Assembly: GCA_012522645.1 (NCBI GenBank)
Contig: JAAYKC010000144.1
Span: forward strand, 1 to 28,033
DNA: 28,033 nt
Source: Thermoplasmatales archaeon
Lineage (GTDB): Archaea; Thermoplasmatota; Thermoplasmata; Methanomassiliicoccales; Methanomethylophilaceae
Direction: 5' to 3'
Both the position numbers and the translations under genes were made by a program. Below the pieces are notes generated by a model. The model was not told the DNA's origin. It did not search any database and saw only the letters and a list, made by a program, of their open reading frames with translations. Of this stretch, positions 14,059 through 21,427 are shown piece after piece (positions within the stretch are counted from its first letter, which is position 1; the number at the start of each line of letters is the position of its first letter).

Positions 14059-15891
14059 TCAACGCCCGCCCGCCTTTCCGAACAGCTTAGATTTATGCTC
14101 CGGAGCGTGAACCATCAAATTGTAGCGCTCATTGCCGCATTTGTAGAGGCACACGCCACGCTGGGGGTAGCGAATCAGGTTGTACTCGCTCTGCTCCAGC
14201 TGCAGGGTATCGATGTAGAACTTGGCATCAATATTCCCGGCATTGAACAGGAATTGATGAGTTGGGATGCTGAATAGGGGCTTGGTGTATTCCCGGATGC
14301 CCTCGATATTGAAGTCCTCCAGATTTTGACTGGCGATGATCACCGCCGAGTCCTTTTTACGCACACGCTTGGAGAAGTTTCGGACATATTCCACGGCGGT
14401 GAGGTTGGTGAGGAACAGGTAAAACTCATCAATGCTGGCGGCGGTATTGCCATTGGTCAGCAGCTCGTTGCTCATGTAGGACAGAATGTTAAACAGCAGG
14501 GCGTTTTTCAGGCTCCTGCTGGCCTGCAAGAGTCCTTTCACACCAAAGGTGACAAAGCTGGAATCGGTGATATTGGTGTGTCCGTCAAAGAATTTACTTT
14601 CCGCACCCTTGCAGATGGAATGCAGCCCCAGCAGGATATTCTGGAGCAGCTCGGCGGTATACAGCTGCCGCTGGCTCTCATCATAGGCCTTGTACTCGTC
14701 ATCAATCAGCCCATACAAATCGGACAGAATAGGATAATCGGTAGCTGTCAGCCGGTCAAAATCAGCCCCATCGCTGATGCCGAACTTGGCGTACAGCTTC
14801 TGCAGCATGATTTCAATGGTGTCGATCTCCCGGTCGGAAAAGTCCTTGTAGGTGCGGAAAAAATCCTTGAGAAAGGAAATATGCTGACTGAGTCTGCTGC
14901 TGATCCGGAAGGTCTGCGGCGCATCCTTATCCTCCGGGCTGCCGTTTTCATCCCATGTTTTCGGTTCCAGCACATTGATGATAAACTCACCGGACATAAG
15001 GTCGATAAAGCAGCCGCCGAGGTTATTGGTCAGATCCTCGTACTCCATTTCCGGATCGAGGGCGCACACATTCATGCCGGATTCCCGGAGATTGGTGAGA
15101 ATGAGCTTGAGCAGATGAGATTTACCCTGACCGCTGTTTCCGAGAATTAAGATATTGGCGTTGGTTTTGTCATCGGCTCGCTTATTAAAGTCTGCCAGCA
15201 CATTGCTGCCGAACTTATCACGGCCAATATAAAAACCATTGGCATCGGTTTTGCCCGAATAATTGAAGGGATAGAGGTTGGCCACACTGGAGGCAGGCAG
15301 CACCCGTTCAAATTGGTCACGAAACACATTAAAGCCGCTTGGCATCACGCATTGGAAGCCTTGCTGCTGTCGGAGCATCAGCCTGTCCACATTGAGCTTG
15401 CTGCGGATCAGTTCGGTCATCACCTCTGTCTGGAGGAGCTTCAGCTGATCCAAATCGTGTGCGGACAGCTCAATATATACAGCCGAGTGGATGAAGGGTT
15501 CCCGGTTCCGGTGCGCCTGTGCCACAATGGTGGCCACATCCTGCAGATTGCTTTCGGCCATAACCGTCTGCTGTAAATCGTTGGTGTTGGATTTGTTCAG
15601 CCGGTTCTTATTGGCAGCGTTGCTGATAATTTTCTTTTCCTCCACCGGGGTGACATGGCGGGTGTAGATGCGCAGGGTAACGCCATCCTTTTCCCCCAAA
15701 TGCCGTAGGATTGCCTGTTCCTCAGTGGCAGTGGGGTATTCTCTGAGCGCCCACACACAGCGGTAGGTGTTCCCGCAGATAAAGTGGTCGGTGTTGAATT
15801 TGATGACCGAAGGGGCGATCATATCCAGAAATCCTTGGATGCGCACATCCTCCGGTTCCTGCATTGCTGTTTTTCTTCTGTTTTTACTCAT
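14059..15891 (-). CDS. virB4: VirB4-like ATPase, main (C-terminal) part
   Basis: A 610-residue ATPase that powers the conjugation channel. Walker A is GNSGQGKS at 251-258. ALDPEMEYEDL at 277-287 is the typical VirB4/TraE segment after it. SIDEFYLF (D488, E489) is the probable Walker B, and IIASQNLEDF (518-527) is the sensor region. No membrane segment is present, and it would sit on the inner face of the membrane. Length is shorter than a complete VirB4 of about 800 residues. The missing N-terminal part probably corresponds to the separate 196-residue protein encoded just upstream, overlapping by 8 bases. ATG 15891 has a weak AAAGGTGG site and is probably translated by coupling. Confidence 0.95.
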   Translation of the reverse strand: MSKNRRKTAMQEPEDVRIQGFLDMIAPSVIKFNTDHFICGNTYRCVWALREYPTATEEQAILRHLGEKDGVTLRIYTRHVTPVEEKKIISNAANKNRLNKSNTNDLQQTVMAESNLQDVATIVAQAHRNREPFIHSAVYIELSAHDLDQLKLLQTEVMTELIRSKLNVDRLMLRQQQGFQCVMPSGFNVFRDQFERVLPASSVANLYPFNYSGKTDANGFYIGRDKFGSNVLADFNKRADDKTNANILILGNSGQGKSHLLKLILTNLRESGMNVCALDPEMEYEDLTNNLGGCFIDLMSGEFIINVLEPKTWDENGSPEDKDAPQTFRISSRLSQHISFLKDFFRTYKDFSDREIDTIEIMLQKLYAKFGISDGADFDRLTATDYPILSDLYGLIDDEYKAYDESQRQLYTAELLQNILLGLHSICKGAESKFFDGHTNITDSSFVTFGVKGLLQASRSLKNALLFNILSYMSNELLTNGNTAASIDEFYLFLTNLTAVEYVRNFSKRVRKKDSAVIIASQNLEDFNIEGIREYTKPLFSIPTHQFLFNAGNIDAKFYIDTLQLEQSEYNLIRYPQRGVCLYKCGNERYNLMVHAPEHKSKLFGKAGGR

Positions 15892-16474
15892 TAAAAATCA
15901 CCCACCTTTCGCCGTCAAAGTCCTCAAATTTTTCGGTCGTGACGTTCTGCTCGAAATAGACCGCAAGGATGCGCTTGATGTCCTCCTTATCGGCTCGCTT
16001 TACGGAAAAGCCCTGCTCTTTCAAGGACTTTTCGATGCGGGACAGATACGGAAACACCTCTTTTTCTTTTTCATCCCGCAGGCGAATGAGAATGAGAAAC
16101 TCCCTTGCGGTCGCCATCTGTACCTGTATCCTGTCAAGGAAGGACAGGTCTTGCTCCAGCAGCTTTCGCACCACAGGATTCTGCTCCTGTTCAATGCGGC
16201 TGCGGAGAAACCGTTTGTTGTCCTCGAAGTTTTCCCGGCTATTTAAACACATCAGTTCAATCTCGGCGATGCCTTTAAGCACGTTCATCAACGCATAGAT
16301 TCGGGTGCTAATGCTGGCCTCGGACAGCACCGAGATGTTGCTGGGCTTGATGATAAAATACACCAGCTCGCCATGACCGTAGGTCTGCAGGCTGTAATCG
16401 GTGACAGCCTTGGTACCGATGAGCTGACGGGTGGAGGCTCGCTGTTTTGCCTCCTGCTTTGCTTTTTTACTCAC
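15884..16474 (-). CDS. Transfer protein, probable N-terminal part of a split VirB4
   Basis: A 196-residue soluble protein with a basic N-terminus (MSKKAKQEAKQRAS), then an alpha/beta region (DYSLQTYGHGELVYFIIKPS; RIYALMNVLKG) and a long helical region with FLDRIQVQMATAREFLILIRL. The layout of a beta-strand core, the segment IELMCLNSRENFEDN and the helices matches what precedes the ATPase domain in one-piece VirB4/TraE proteins. Together with the next gene it totals about 806 residues, the usual VirB4 length. The GTG 16474 start follows GGAGG by 10 bases. The gene overlaps both neighbours by 8 bases (GTGAGTAA upstream; ATG before TAA downstream), so the three products are probably made in equal amounts. 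Identity as the VirB4 N-domain is inference. Confidence 0.75.
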   Translation of the reverse strand: MSKKAKQEAKQRASTRQLIGTKAVTDYSLQTYGHGELVYFIIKPSNISVLSEASISTRIYALMNVLKGIAEIELMCLNSRENFEDNKRFLRSRIEQEQNPVVRKLLEQDLSFLDRIQVQMATAREFLILIRLRDEKEKEVFPYLSRIEKSLKEQGFSVKRADKEDIKRILAVYFEQNVTTEKFEDFDGERWVIFNE

Positions 16475-16736
16475 TTGGCGTATACCTCCATTCGTAGAAT
16501 TGCTGCTTGGTCATAAAAAAAGCACAGGCATACCGGAGAAAATCCAGAATACTTGTGTCCTCAAATTGTATGGTTAAAAAGGCGTAGACGGCGGTCATCA
16601 CGATGGGAAGCGCCAGTCCAAGCTGGGAAATTGCAAGCACAGAGAGAAGAAGCGCCACGCCGATGATGCCGATATCCCGAAGCTGCCACAGCCAGAGGGT
16701 TGCCTTTGCCCTTAAGTGGTCGGGGTAGATATACAT
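16467..16736 (-). CDS. VirB3/PrgI-like small membrane protein
   Basis: An 89-residue protein with two adjacent membrane helices at about 20-37 (IGIIGVALLLSVLAISQL) and 39-58 (GLALPIVMTAVYAFLTIQF), and short cytoplasmic ends. Size, topology and position directly before the VirB4 genes are as expected for VirB3, called PrgI or TcpE-like in Firmicutes. VirB3 anchors VirB4 at the membrane. ATG 16736 follows AAAGGAGG with a gap of about 6 bases. It overlaps the next gene by 8 bases. Sequence similarity alone would be weak, so the call rests on topology and gene order. Confidence 0.8.
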   Translation of the reverse strand: MYIYPDHLRAKATLWLWQLRDIGIIGVALLLSVLAISQLGLALPIVMTAVYAFLTIQFEDTSILDFLRYACAFFMTKQQFYEWRYTPSE

Positions 16737-16748
16737 GAGGCACCTCCT

Positions 16749-17315
16749 TTACATCCGCATAGAAAAACCGGAACCTTGACTCAGCTTCGGCTCCATTTCC
16801 TTGGGGTAATAATGTACATTCATGGTAGCGAGGTTTTTATTGAGCTGGTCAGCATACTCGACGGCCTGCTCCATCATATCAAACTCCATCGGCTTGCCGC
16901 CTTGCTTGCACCAGCTTTGTGCCGCACCGCAGACCGATGCAGCGCTGCGCACCGCCCATACGCCATATTTTTTATCCATTGCAAGACCTCCTTGTATTTG
17001 TTCGGCGGATACCTCCCGGACAGGGATACCCAGCTTTTTTGCCTCTGTGATTTCGGCAGCCATACCGCTGGATATGCGCTCGCCGCACACCCACAGCTCG
17101 TCACAGGCCAGAAGCACCCGATGCCCCATTGTGAGACCGGCACTTCGCTGCACCAGATCGTTGTCATCCAAAAATTGCGGATATAAAAGATGCACAGCTA
17201 CCGGCGTACAGTTCTGCCTCATTGCATAGCGGCAGGCTGCCTTTGCAAATTCAATATTTTTCAGCACATCACCGGCGTAAGGAGAGGCGATGTAGACCAG
17301 CTTATGCTCACTCAT
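16749..17315 (-). CDS. DUF4406-like (nucleoside deoxyribosyltransferase-fold) protein
   Basis: A 188-residue soluble protein. Residues 4-115 carry VYIASPYAGDVLKNIEFA, then VAVHLLYPQFLDD, then LLACDELWVCGERISSGM and KKLGIPV. This is the pattern of DUF4406/DUF7768 proteins, which share the fold of nucleoside 2-deoxyribosyltransferases and often occur in phages and mobile elements. Residues 118-188 are an added helical domain ending FSMRM, much like the end of the amidoligase. ATG 17315 overlaps the upstream stop codon as ATGA. Its place between virB6-like and virB3-like genes is odd for a nucleotide enzyme. It may act on nucleotides or ADP-ribose-like ligands during transfer, but the substrate is unknown. 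Confidence 0.82.
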   Translation of the reverse strand: MSEHKLVYIASPYAGDVLKNIEFAKAACRYAMRQNCTPVAVHLLYPQFLDDNDLVQRSAGLTMGHRVLLACDELWVCGERISSGMAAEITEAKKLGIPVREVSAEQIQGGLAMDKKYGVWAVRSAASVCGAAQSWCKQGGKPMEFDMMEQAVEYADQLNKNLATMNVHYYPKEMEPKLSQGSGFSMRM

Positions 17316-18214
17316 TTCGCCACCGCCTGTATCACCGTTTTGGTCATGTTCACCGCTGTCTGCGCCGCATACATCGTACTCATGAGGTTTGCCTTGGTGG
17401 AGGTGTCCAGCCCGAACTGTCCGGCAATGCGGGGGATTTCTCCTGCCGCCAGCATCAGCCCAAGGCCGAGGAGAGCATGGTCTTTCACCACCATGAGTCC
17501 TGCAATCAGCACCGTTGCCTGCAAAAATGCTGTGAGGCACAGGCCGATGACCTGCTTGCTCCATGAGACAAAGCCGTCAATATAGCCACGGGGAACGGAA
17601 AACATATACAGGCTCCCCACAGCAATTTGAATGAGCAGGATGCCGCCTCGCTTCAGGTTGGCGAAGAATATTTTAATGACCGAATAGCCCATTAGGATCA
17701 ATATAAAGATCATCATGATGGGGCTGGTGATAGCAGATAGACCGCCAAACACATTGCTGGTCATGGCCTGCTCCAAATTTCCGGCATCCTGCAGCGAGGT
17801 GATGATATTTCCGGCTACCGTGCCGAAGTCGGTTCCAAGACCGGTAATCCCGGCAGTGAGGCTGCCCTGCAGGGACACCGACAGCTTATACAGTTCCACC
17901 GGCACAGTGGTAAACAGGCCAACGGCCATAAAGCCCTTGATGGCGTTGAGGGCAGTGTCTTTGATGCTGCCTCTGCCGGATTGATATTCGATTCCGCATT
18001 CAAAGGCGGCGACCACAAGGCCGACACCGTAGAGCGCCCATGCCAGATAGGAGAAGAACAGGACGATGGACTGTACCCAGCTCATGGTGAACAGGTCGGC
18101 TCCCATGTTTCCCATCTGCATAAAAAAATCGCCGAGGAAGCCCACAATCTGACCGTAGATCCAATCCACAATCTGACCGAGGACAGTGTCGGCGATAAAA
18201 TCCCAAATGAACAT
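17312..18214 (-). CDS. VirB6/TrbL-like channel protein (DUF6045-like)
   Basis: A 300-residue polytopic membrane protein. An amphipathic N-terminus (MFIWDFIADTVLGQIVDWIY) is followed by about six membrane segments near residues 45-70, 88-105, 165-185, 188-210, 222-242 and 245-262. The Gly/Ala-rich central loop (GSLTAGITGLGTDFG) and the pattern NLKRGGILLIQ fit TrbL/VirB6-type proteins of clostridial conjugative elements. VirB6 lines the translocation channel in the membrane. The ATG at 18214 has GGAG 12 bases upstream. It is the first gene of the block after the divergent plus-strand gene. No clear minus-strand promoter is visible in 18215-18300, so expression may depend on read-through from the pilin gene. 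Confidence 0.85.
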   Translation of the reverse strand: MFIWDFIADTVLGQIVDWIYGQIVGFLGDFFMQMGNMGADLFTMSWVQSIVLFFSYLAWALYGVGLVVAAFECGIEYQSGRGSIKDTALNAIKGFMAVGLFTTVPVELYKLSVSLQGSLTAGITGLGTDFGTVAGNIITSLQDAGNLEQAMTSNVFGGLSAITSPIMMIFILILMGYSVIKIFFANLKRGGILLIQIAVGSLYMFSVPRGYIDGFVSWSKQVIGLCLTAFLQATVLIAGLMVVKDHALLGLGLMLAAGEIPRIAGQFGLDTSTKANLMSTMYAAQTAVNMTKTVIQAVAK

Positions 18215-18305
18215 TTGAAGTCATCACTCCTTTCGTCACCGCAGCCACAGCCCAAGTACATTTTTAGTGGGTATTTGAGATGCGGCTGCAGGATTGATTT
18301 ATGAC

Positions 18306-18334
18306 TTGACAATCAGCTTTTTTAGAGCTTTAAT
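18306..18334 (+). promoter_or_regulatory. Near-consensus sigma-A promoter for a plus-strand small gene
   Basis: TTGACA (18306-18311), a 17-base spacer and TTTAAT (18329-18334). It points right, against the direction of the conjugation genes, and is followed by a strong ribosome binding site and the gene at 18379. Confidence 0.75.
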
Positions 18335-18378
18335 ACCACACAACGGAGGCCGCCGAAAAAATGAAAGGAGGTATTTGT

Positions 18379-18552
18379 GTGGCAGATTACAAAAAACTTT
18401 ATCATAAAGTGTTTAGCGCAGTAACCGATGCCGAGGCACTCGTTTCTCAGGCGGCTCATATCATGCGCACCGCCCAGCAGGAGTGCGAGGAAATGTATAT
18501 GGATGCGGACGACACGCCGCTGCGCCTGATGGACAAGCCGGAGGAGGAGTAA
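18379..18552 (+). CDS. Small acidic helical protein on the opposite strand
   Basis: A 57-residue protein with helices at ADYKKLYHKVFSAVTDAEAL and AHIMRTAQQECEEMYMDADD and an acidic end. It recalls small proteins of unknown function in clostridial phages and elements. The GTG 18379 start lies 7 bases after AAAGGAGG (18363-18370). The in-frame ATG at 18361 lies before that site and would put the site inside the gene. It is the only convincing plus-strand gene in the 718-28033 array, has a near-consensus promoter, and converges with the VirB2-like pilin gene, leaving 18 bases between the stops. A transcript running past 18552 would be antisense to the pilin gene. Function is unknown. Confidence 0.8.
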   Translation: MADYKKLYHKVFSAVTDAEALVSQAAHIMRTAQQECEEMYMDADDTPLRLMDKPEEE

Positions 18553-18570
18553 AACATTGCTTTTCCTCCG

Positions 18571-18909
18571 CTACATCCCCAGCACCTGCCAGATGTATAA
18601 TGGCGCTGTCAGGGTGAACACCAAACAGGCGAACAGGATTGCCGGAGCCGCCCACTCGAACTGCCCATGCTTGCGATAATCAAAATATGCGGTTCCGAGT
18701 TTCGCAAAGAAAAACACCGCCAGAATCAGGTCGATGGCGGGGAACACCACCTTGTTGACCACCGTCTTAATCTGCTGGGAGGCGGTGTTCCACGTTCCCT
18801 CAATCGCTCCGGCCACATCGCCGGTTCCCGCCGCAAAAGCGGTCTGGCTGAACACAAGACAAAGGAGCAGCGCCACGCAAAGGGCGGCTGCCAGTCGCTT
18901 CATTTTCAT
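18571..18909 (-). CDS. VirB2-like conjugation pilin, DUF3852-type
   Basis: A 112-residue secreted or membrane protein that matches the DUF3852 pattern of clostridial conjugative elements. Residues 1-27 are a signal peptide (MKMKRLAAALCVALLLC, then SQTAFA, cut before AGTGD). Two hydrophobic segments follow at about 53-72 (VVFPAIDLILAVFFFAKLG) and 85-107 (WAAPAILFACLVFTLTAPLY), separated by YFDYRKHGQFE. The layout of signal peptide plus two membrane helices and a short basic loop is that of VirB2/TrbC pilins. ATG 18909 follows AAAGGTGG by 7 bases. ATG 18903 is an alternative. It is the first gene of the type IV secretion block and lies after a hairpin terminator. Confidence 0.85.
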   Translation of the reverse strand: MKMKRLAAALCVALLLCLVFSQTAFAAGTGDVAGAIEGTWNTASQQIKTVVNKVVFPAIDLILAVFFFAKLGTAYFDYRKHGQFEWAAPAILFACLVFTLTAPLYIWQVLGM

Positions 18910-18944
18910 TGATTTTCCACCTTTCTTTGTGAGGGTAAAAAGCG

Positions 18945-18977
18945 CAAGGCCACAGCTTTTTTCGAGCTGCGGCCTTG
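18945..18977 (-). terminator. Hairpin terminator, possibly working in both directions
   Basis: CAAGGCC (18945-18951) and CAGCT (18953-18957) pair with AGCTG (18965-18969) and GGCCTTG (18971-18977). On the minus strand CGCTTTTTACC follows. On the plus strand GTTTTTTCTC follows. It lies between the tryptophan-rich protein gene and the VirB2-like gene. Confidence 0.75.
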
Positions 18978-18991
18978 TTTTTTCTCTGTTT

Positions 18992-20725
18992 TTAATGGGG
19001 TTTTTGGGGCGCAATGTGCCAGTCATCCCAAAGTGATCCTCGGATGGTGATATTATCGGTAAAGTTAAGGGAGAGCATCCCGTCCGGTGTCCAACTGTCA
19101 ATCAGCCAAGTGTGAGGGGTGTAGCTTCCGTCCGGGTACCAGATGGGCGTGAAGTGTGTCCTGCTCCCATAGGTGCTGTATTGATTTTCCTTAAACTCAA
19201 ACCGGGCGCTGTAGCCGGAACTCATGCGCTCCAGAAGCCGCCAGTAGGTCTGGTATGCGAATTCCGGGAAGTAGGTTACCGCAGTCTGTGCACCGGTAAC
19301 CGCCGAGGACTGATTGGTGCTGACACTTGCGGTGACCGTCTGGTTAAAGCCATAGCCGGACTTCATGCTTTTTCCGCTGGCGGTAGGGCTCTTGTCATCC
19401 GGCTTGATGCTCATGGAGGCAGACAGGCTGGCTTGATACCGGTCGAGGTCAAACTCCCACCAGCCATGATCCTCCCACCAGCCGTTGTCTACCCAATGAC
19501 CGCCATCCTCGCCATGATCGCAGTAATCCCAATCGGAAATCCATACCCAATATTCCTGCCACCAAGGTCGCCAGACACTCCAGCTCGCCGAGGTTTTCTG
19601 CGGCTTATTGACCACAGACGGCCTTGTATACCCATCATTTCGGTCGTCTGCTACCGGATTGGGGGGTGGTTTTTTATCAAGGTCAACGATATTTACATTG
19701 ATGGTGGCCTTGCTGGAGCTGCCGCCTCCCGATACGGAAACGGTAATGGTCATCTTCTGCGGAGTGCCGGGCGTTGTCCAGCGTATCCACGCCAGCTGGC
19801 TGTCGCCATTCGGATAATAAATATTGCTGACCTTGAGGCTTTTGCCGTTCACATAAAAAGTGGCGGACACCGGCTTATCCGGATCGCTCTGACCGCCGCT
19901 GACAGTGATGGCTGTGATGACTTCGGTGTTCACCCGGTACTCATAATCATAGACCGACACATCGGGCGGTTCGGCAGGCCTATCCTTAAAGCGCACGATA
20001 CCGAGACCAAGGGCGGCTTTGATATCTACATTGGAGGCTGCGGCGCTTTTGCTGCCCGACCATGCGGGATAGCCGAGGTCGGCCACCTCCAAGAACATGG
20101 ACAACGGCAGATTCTTATGTGAAAGAGAAACCATTCGCTTGCGAAGCAGACCGCCGACCTGAGCATCATACAGGGCGGCTTCGGTGGCTGTAGTTAACAC
20201 CATCACACCCTCAAATTTATAAAAGGCAAACGGCTCAATGAGTAATTTATAGTCACCGTTAATTAACACATCGAAGTCCATTCCTACAGTTTCTGAAATA
20301 GACCGGATGACTTGCTCATCGGTGAAATAACTCTTGATAGCAGCGATGTTATTGCTGCCGCTGGTGCTGATAATTCGGGGCAAAGACTGTGCCGGGTTTT
20401 TAAAGGTATATCCTCCCTGCACAGGAGAGAGTCCTCTACCGCCAGTGTATTGCAGTTTGCTAACCTTTCCAAAATGATAGATGCTGGAGGGAGGTGTTTT
20501 ATTGGTGAGGTCAACGGGTGTTGTCACAGCAGTGTGGTCACTTGCCCGAACTACCGTCACCCGCACACCATCATTACCGGGAGTCCATGAATTAGTGCTG
20601 GTACCATCGCCCATACCACCACCGCCACCGTCCACATTGCCCTCACCAATGGCATAAACCGAAACCGGCGAAACCAGACAAAGCAGCAGTGCCAGTGATA
20701 GAAAAACAGAAAACAATCGCTTCAT
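18992..20725 (-). CDS. Large secreted protein with a tryptophan-rich segment
   Basis: A 577-residue protein with a signal peptide at 1-25 (MKRLFSVFLSLALLLCL, then SVYA before IGEGN). Glycine-rich 33-40. Residues about 50-260 are a mixed domain. Residues 260-350 look like beta-sandwich (Ig-like) repeats, with TAITVSGGQSD and MTITVSVSGGGSSS. Residues 382-423 contain twelve tryptophans in 42 residues, with patterns WWQEYWVW, HWVDNGWWEDHGWW. The C-terminal 140 residues are Ser/Thr- and Tyr-rich with more beta strands. There is no sortase motif and no C-terminal membrane helix, so it may be released or held by partners. ATG 20725 follows GGAG by 5 bases. Flanked by hairpins at 20747 and 18945. I do not recognise the family. 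A role in surface contact during mating is inference from position. Confidence 0.8.
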   Translation of the reverse strand: MKRLFSVFLSLALLLCLVSPVSVYAIGEGNVDGGGGGMGDGTSTNSWTPGNDGVRVTVVRASDHTAVTTPVDLTNKTPPSSIYHFGKVSKLQYTGGRGLSPVQGGYTFKNPAQSLPRIISTSGSNNIAAIKSYFTDEQVIRSISETVGMDFDVLINGDYKLLIEPFAFYKFEGVMVLTTATEAALYDAQVGGLLRKRMVSLSHKNLPLSMFLEVADLGYPAWSGSKSAAASNVDIKAALGLGIVRFKDRPAEPPDVSVYDYEYRVNTEVITAITVSGGQSDPDKPVSATFYVNGKSLKVSNIYYPNGDSQLAWIRWTTPGTPQKMTITVSVSGGGSSSKATINVNIVDLDKKPPPNPVADDRNDGYTRPSVVNKPQKTSASWSVWRPWWQEYWVWISDWDYCDHGEDGGHWVDNGWWEDHGWWEFDLDRYQASLSASMSIKPDDKSPTASGKSMKSGYGFNQTVTASVSTNQSSAVTGAQTAVTYFPEFAYQTYWRLLERMSSGYSARFEFKENQYSTYGSRTHFTPIWYPDGSYTPHTWLIDSWTPDGMLSLNFTDNITIRGSLWDDWHIAPQKPH

Positions 20726-20746
20726 TTTATCTCCTTTCCGCAACAA

Positions 20747-20772
20747 AAAAGCACGGCATAAACCGTGCTTTT
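20747..20772 (-). terminator. Strong hairpin terminator
   Basis: AAAAGCACGG (20747-20756) and CCGTGCTTTT (20763-20772) are perfect inverted copies, loop CATAAA. On the minus strand a run of T follows (TTTTTTG). It lies between the stop of the proline-rich protein gene (20789) and the start of the tryptophan-rich protein gene (20725). No promoter fits after it, so the next gene needs read-through. Confidence 0.85.
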
Positions 20773-20788
20773 CTGCTGCTTATTCTAT

Positions 20789-21331
20789 TTAGTCCATGTC
20801 ACCGATTTTGTTGCCATTCTCATACATATTATCAAGTCGTTCCCCTTGATTGGCTCCTGCATTCGGCACATTGTCAAAACCCGGCAGCCCACCGCCACCC
20901 TGCGGTTTGCTTTCGGGAGGAGTCGTTTTTTTCTCAGTATCCTCCGGTTTGTAGACAGGCGGGGCATCGGTGCTTTCGGGAGTAAAGTCATGGTCTTTAT
21001 CCGAGCTGGGTGTCCTGTCAGTGCCATCCGCTGTTTTTGGATTCTCCGGGGCTTCCGGCTTTACCGGATCGGACTGGAGCTTCTGCTCCGGCAGGTCGGT
21101 TTGAGGCGGCAGGGTTTCCACCGGCTGCGAGGGTGTATGATTGGGCGGCGTGACCACCACATCAGGCGGCTGCACCTCCGGCGTTACTGAAGAAGAGCCT
21201 TGCTCCGACTGAGGCAGGGTATCCGGTTTATCGGGAGCCTTGGCGAACTGCATTCCAATAGCGACCAGAAGTGCCAGTCCGAGAACCGATACCCCTGCAA
21301 TGGTCAGCCTTTTCTTTGTTTTCTCTGTCAT
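20789..21331 (-). CDS. Membrane-anchored proline-rich protein, DUF6550-like
   Basis: A 180-residue protein with a basic start (MTEKTKKRL), one membrane helix at about 9-27 (LTIAGVSVLGLALLVAIGM) and a long, disordered, external segment rich in Pro, Glu, Asp, Thr and Lys. The end is Gly/Asn-rich (GGGGLPGFDNVPNAGANQ). This matches the general pattern of DUF6550 in clostridial conjugative elements. The extended segment is long enough to reach into peptidoglycan and could act as a spacer or a dock for the tryptophan-rich partner encoded next. ATG 21331 follows GGAGG by 8 bases. It has its own promoter at 21387-21415, about 56 bases upstream. Confidence 0.75.
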   Translation of the reverse strand: MTEKTKKRLTIAGVSVLGLALLVAIGMQFAKAPDKPDTLPQSEQGSSSVTPEVQPPDVVVTPPNHTPSQPVETLPPQTDLPEQKLQSDPVKPEAPENPKTADGTDRTPSSDKDHDFTPESTDAPPVYKPEDTEKKTTPPESKPQGGGGLPGFDNVPNAGANQGERLDNMYENGNKIGDMD

Positions 21332-21386
21332 ATTGAACCCCTCCTTTGAGAAGTGTAAAATGCTACCTTTTTGTATTTTTCACCAT

Positions 21387-21415
21387 ACTATATTTTTTTC
21401 CAGAAGTCCAGACAA
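21387..21415 (-). promoter_or_regulatory. Sigma-A type promoter for the proline-rich protein gene
   Basis: On the minus strand TTGTCT (21415-21410), a 17-base spacer and TATAGT (21392-21387). It lies in the only 96-base gap of this part and gives a 5' leader of about 50 bases. It allows the transfer genes to be transcribed separately from the Tad-type genes upstream. Confidence 0.65.
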
Positions 21416-21427
21416 TTTCCCGCACAG

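Noticed and set aside
18539..18565. Possible terminator CGGAGGA/TCCTCCG after the plus-strand small gene
   Set aside because: The stem is only 7 bases with a large loop, and no T run follows on either strand.
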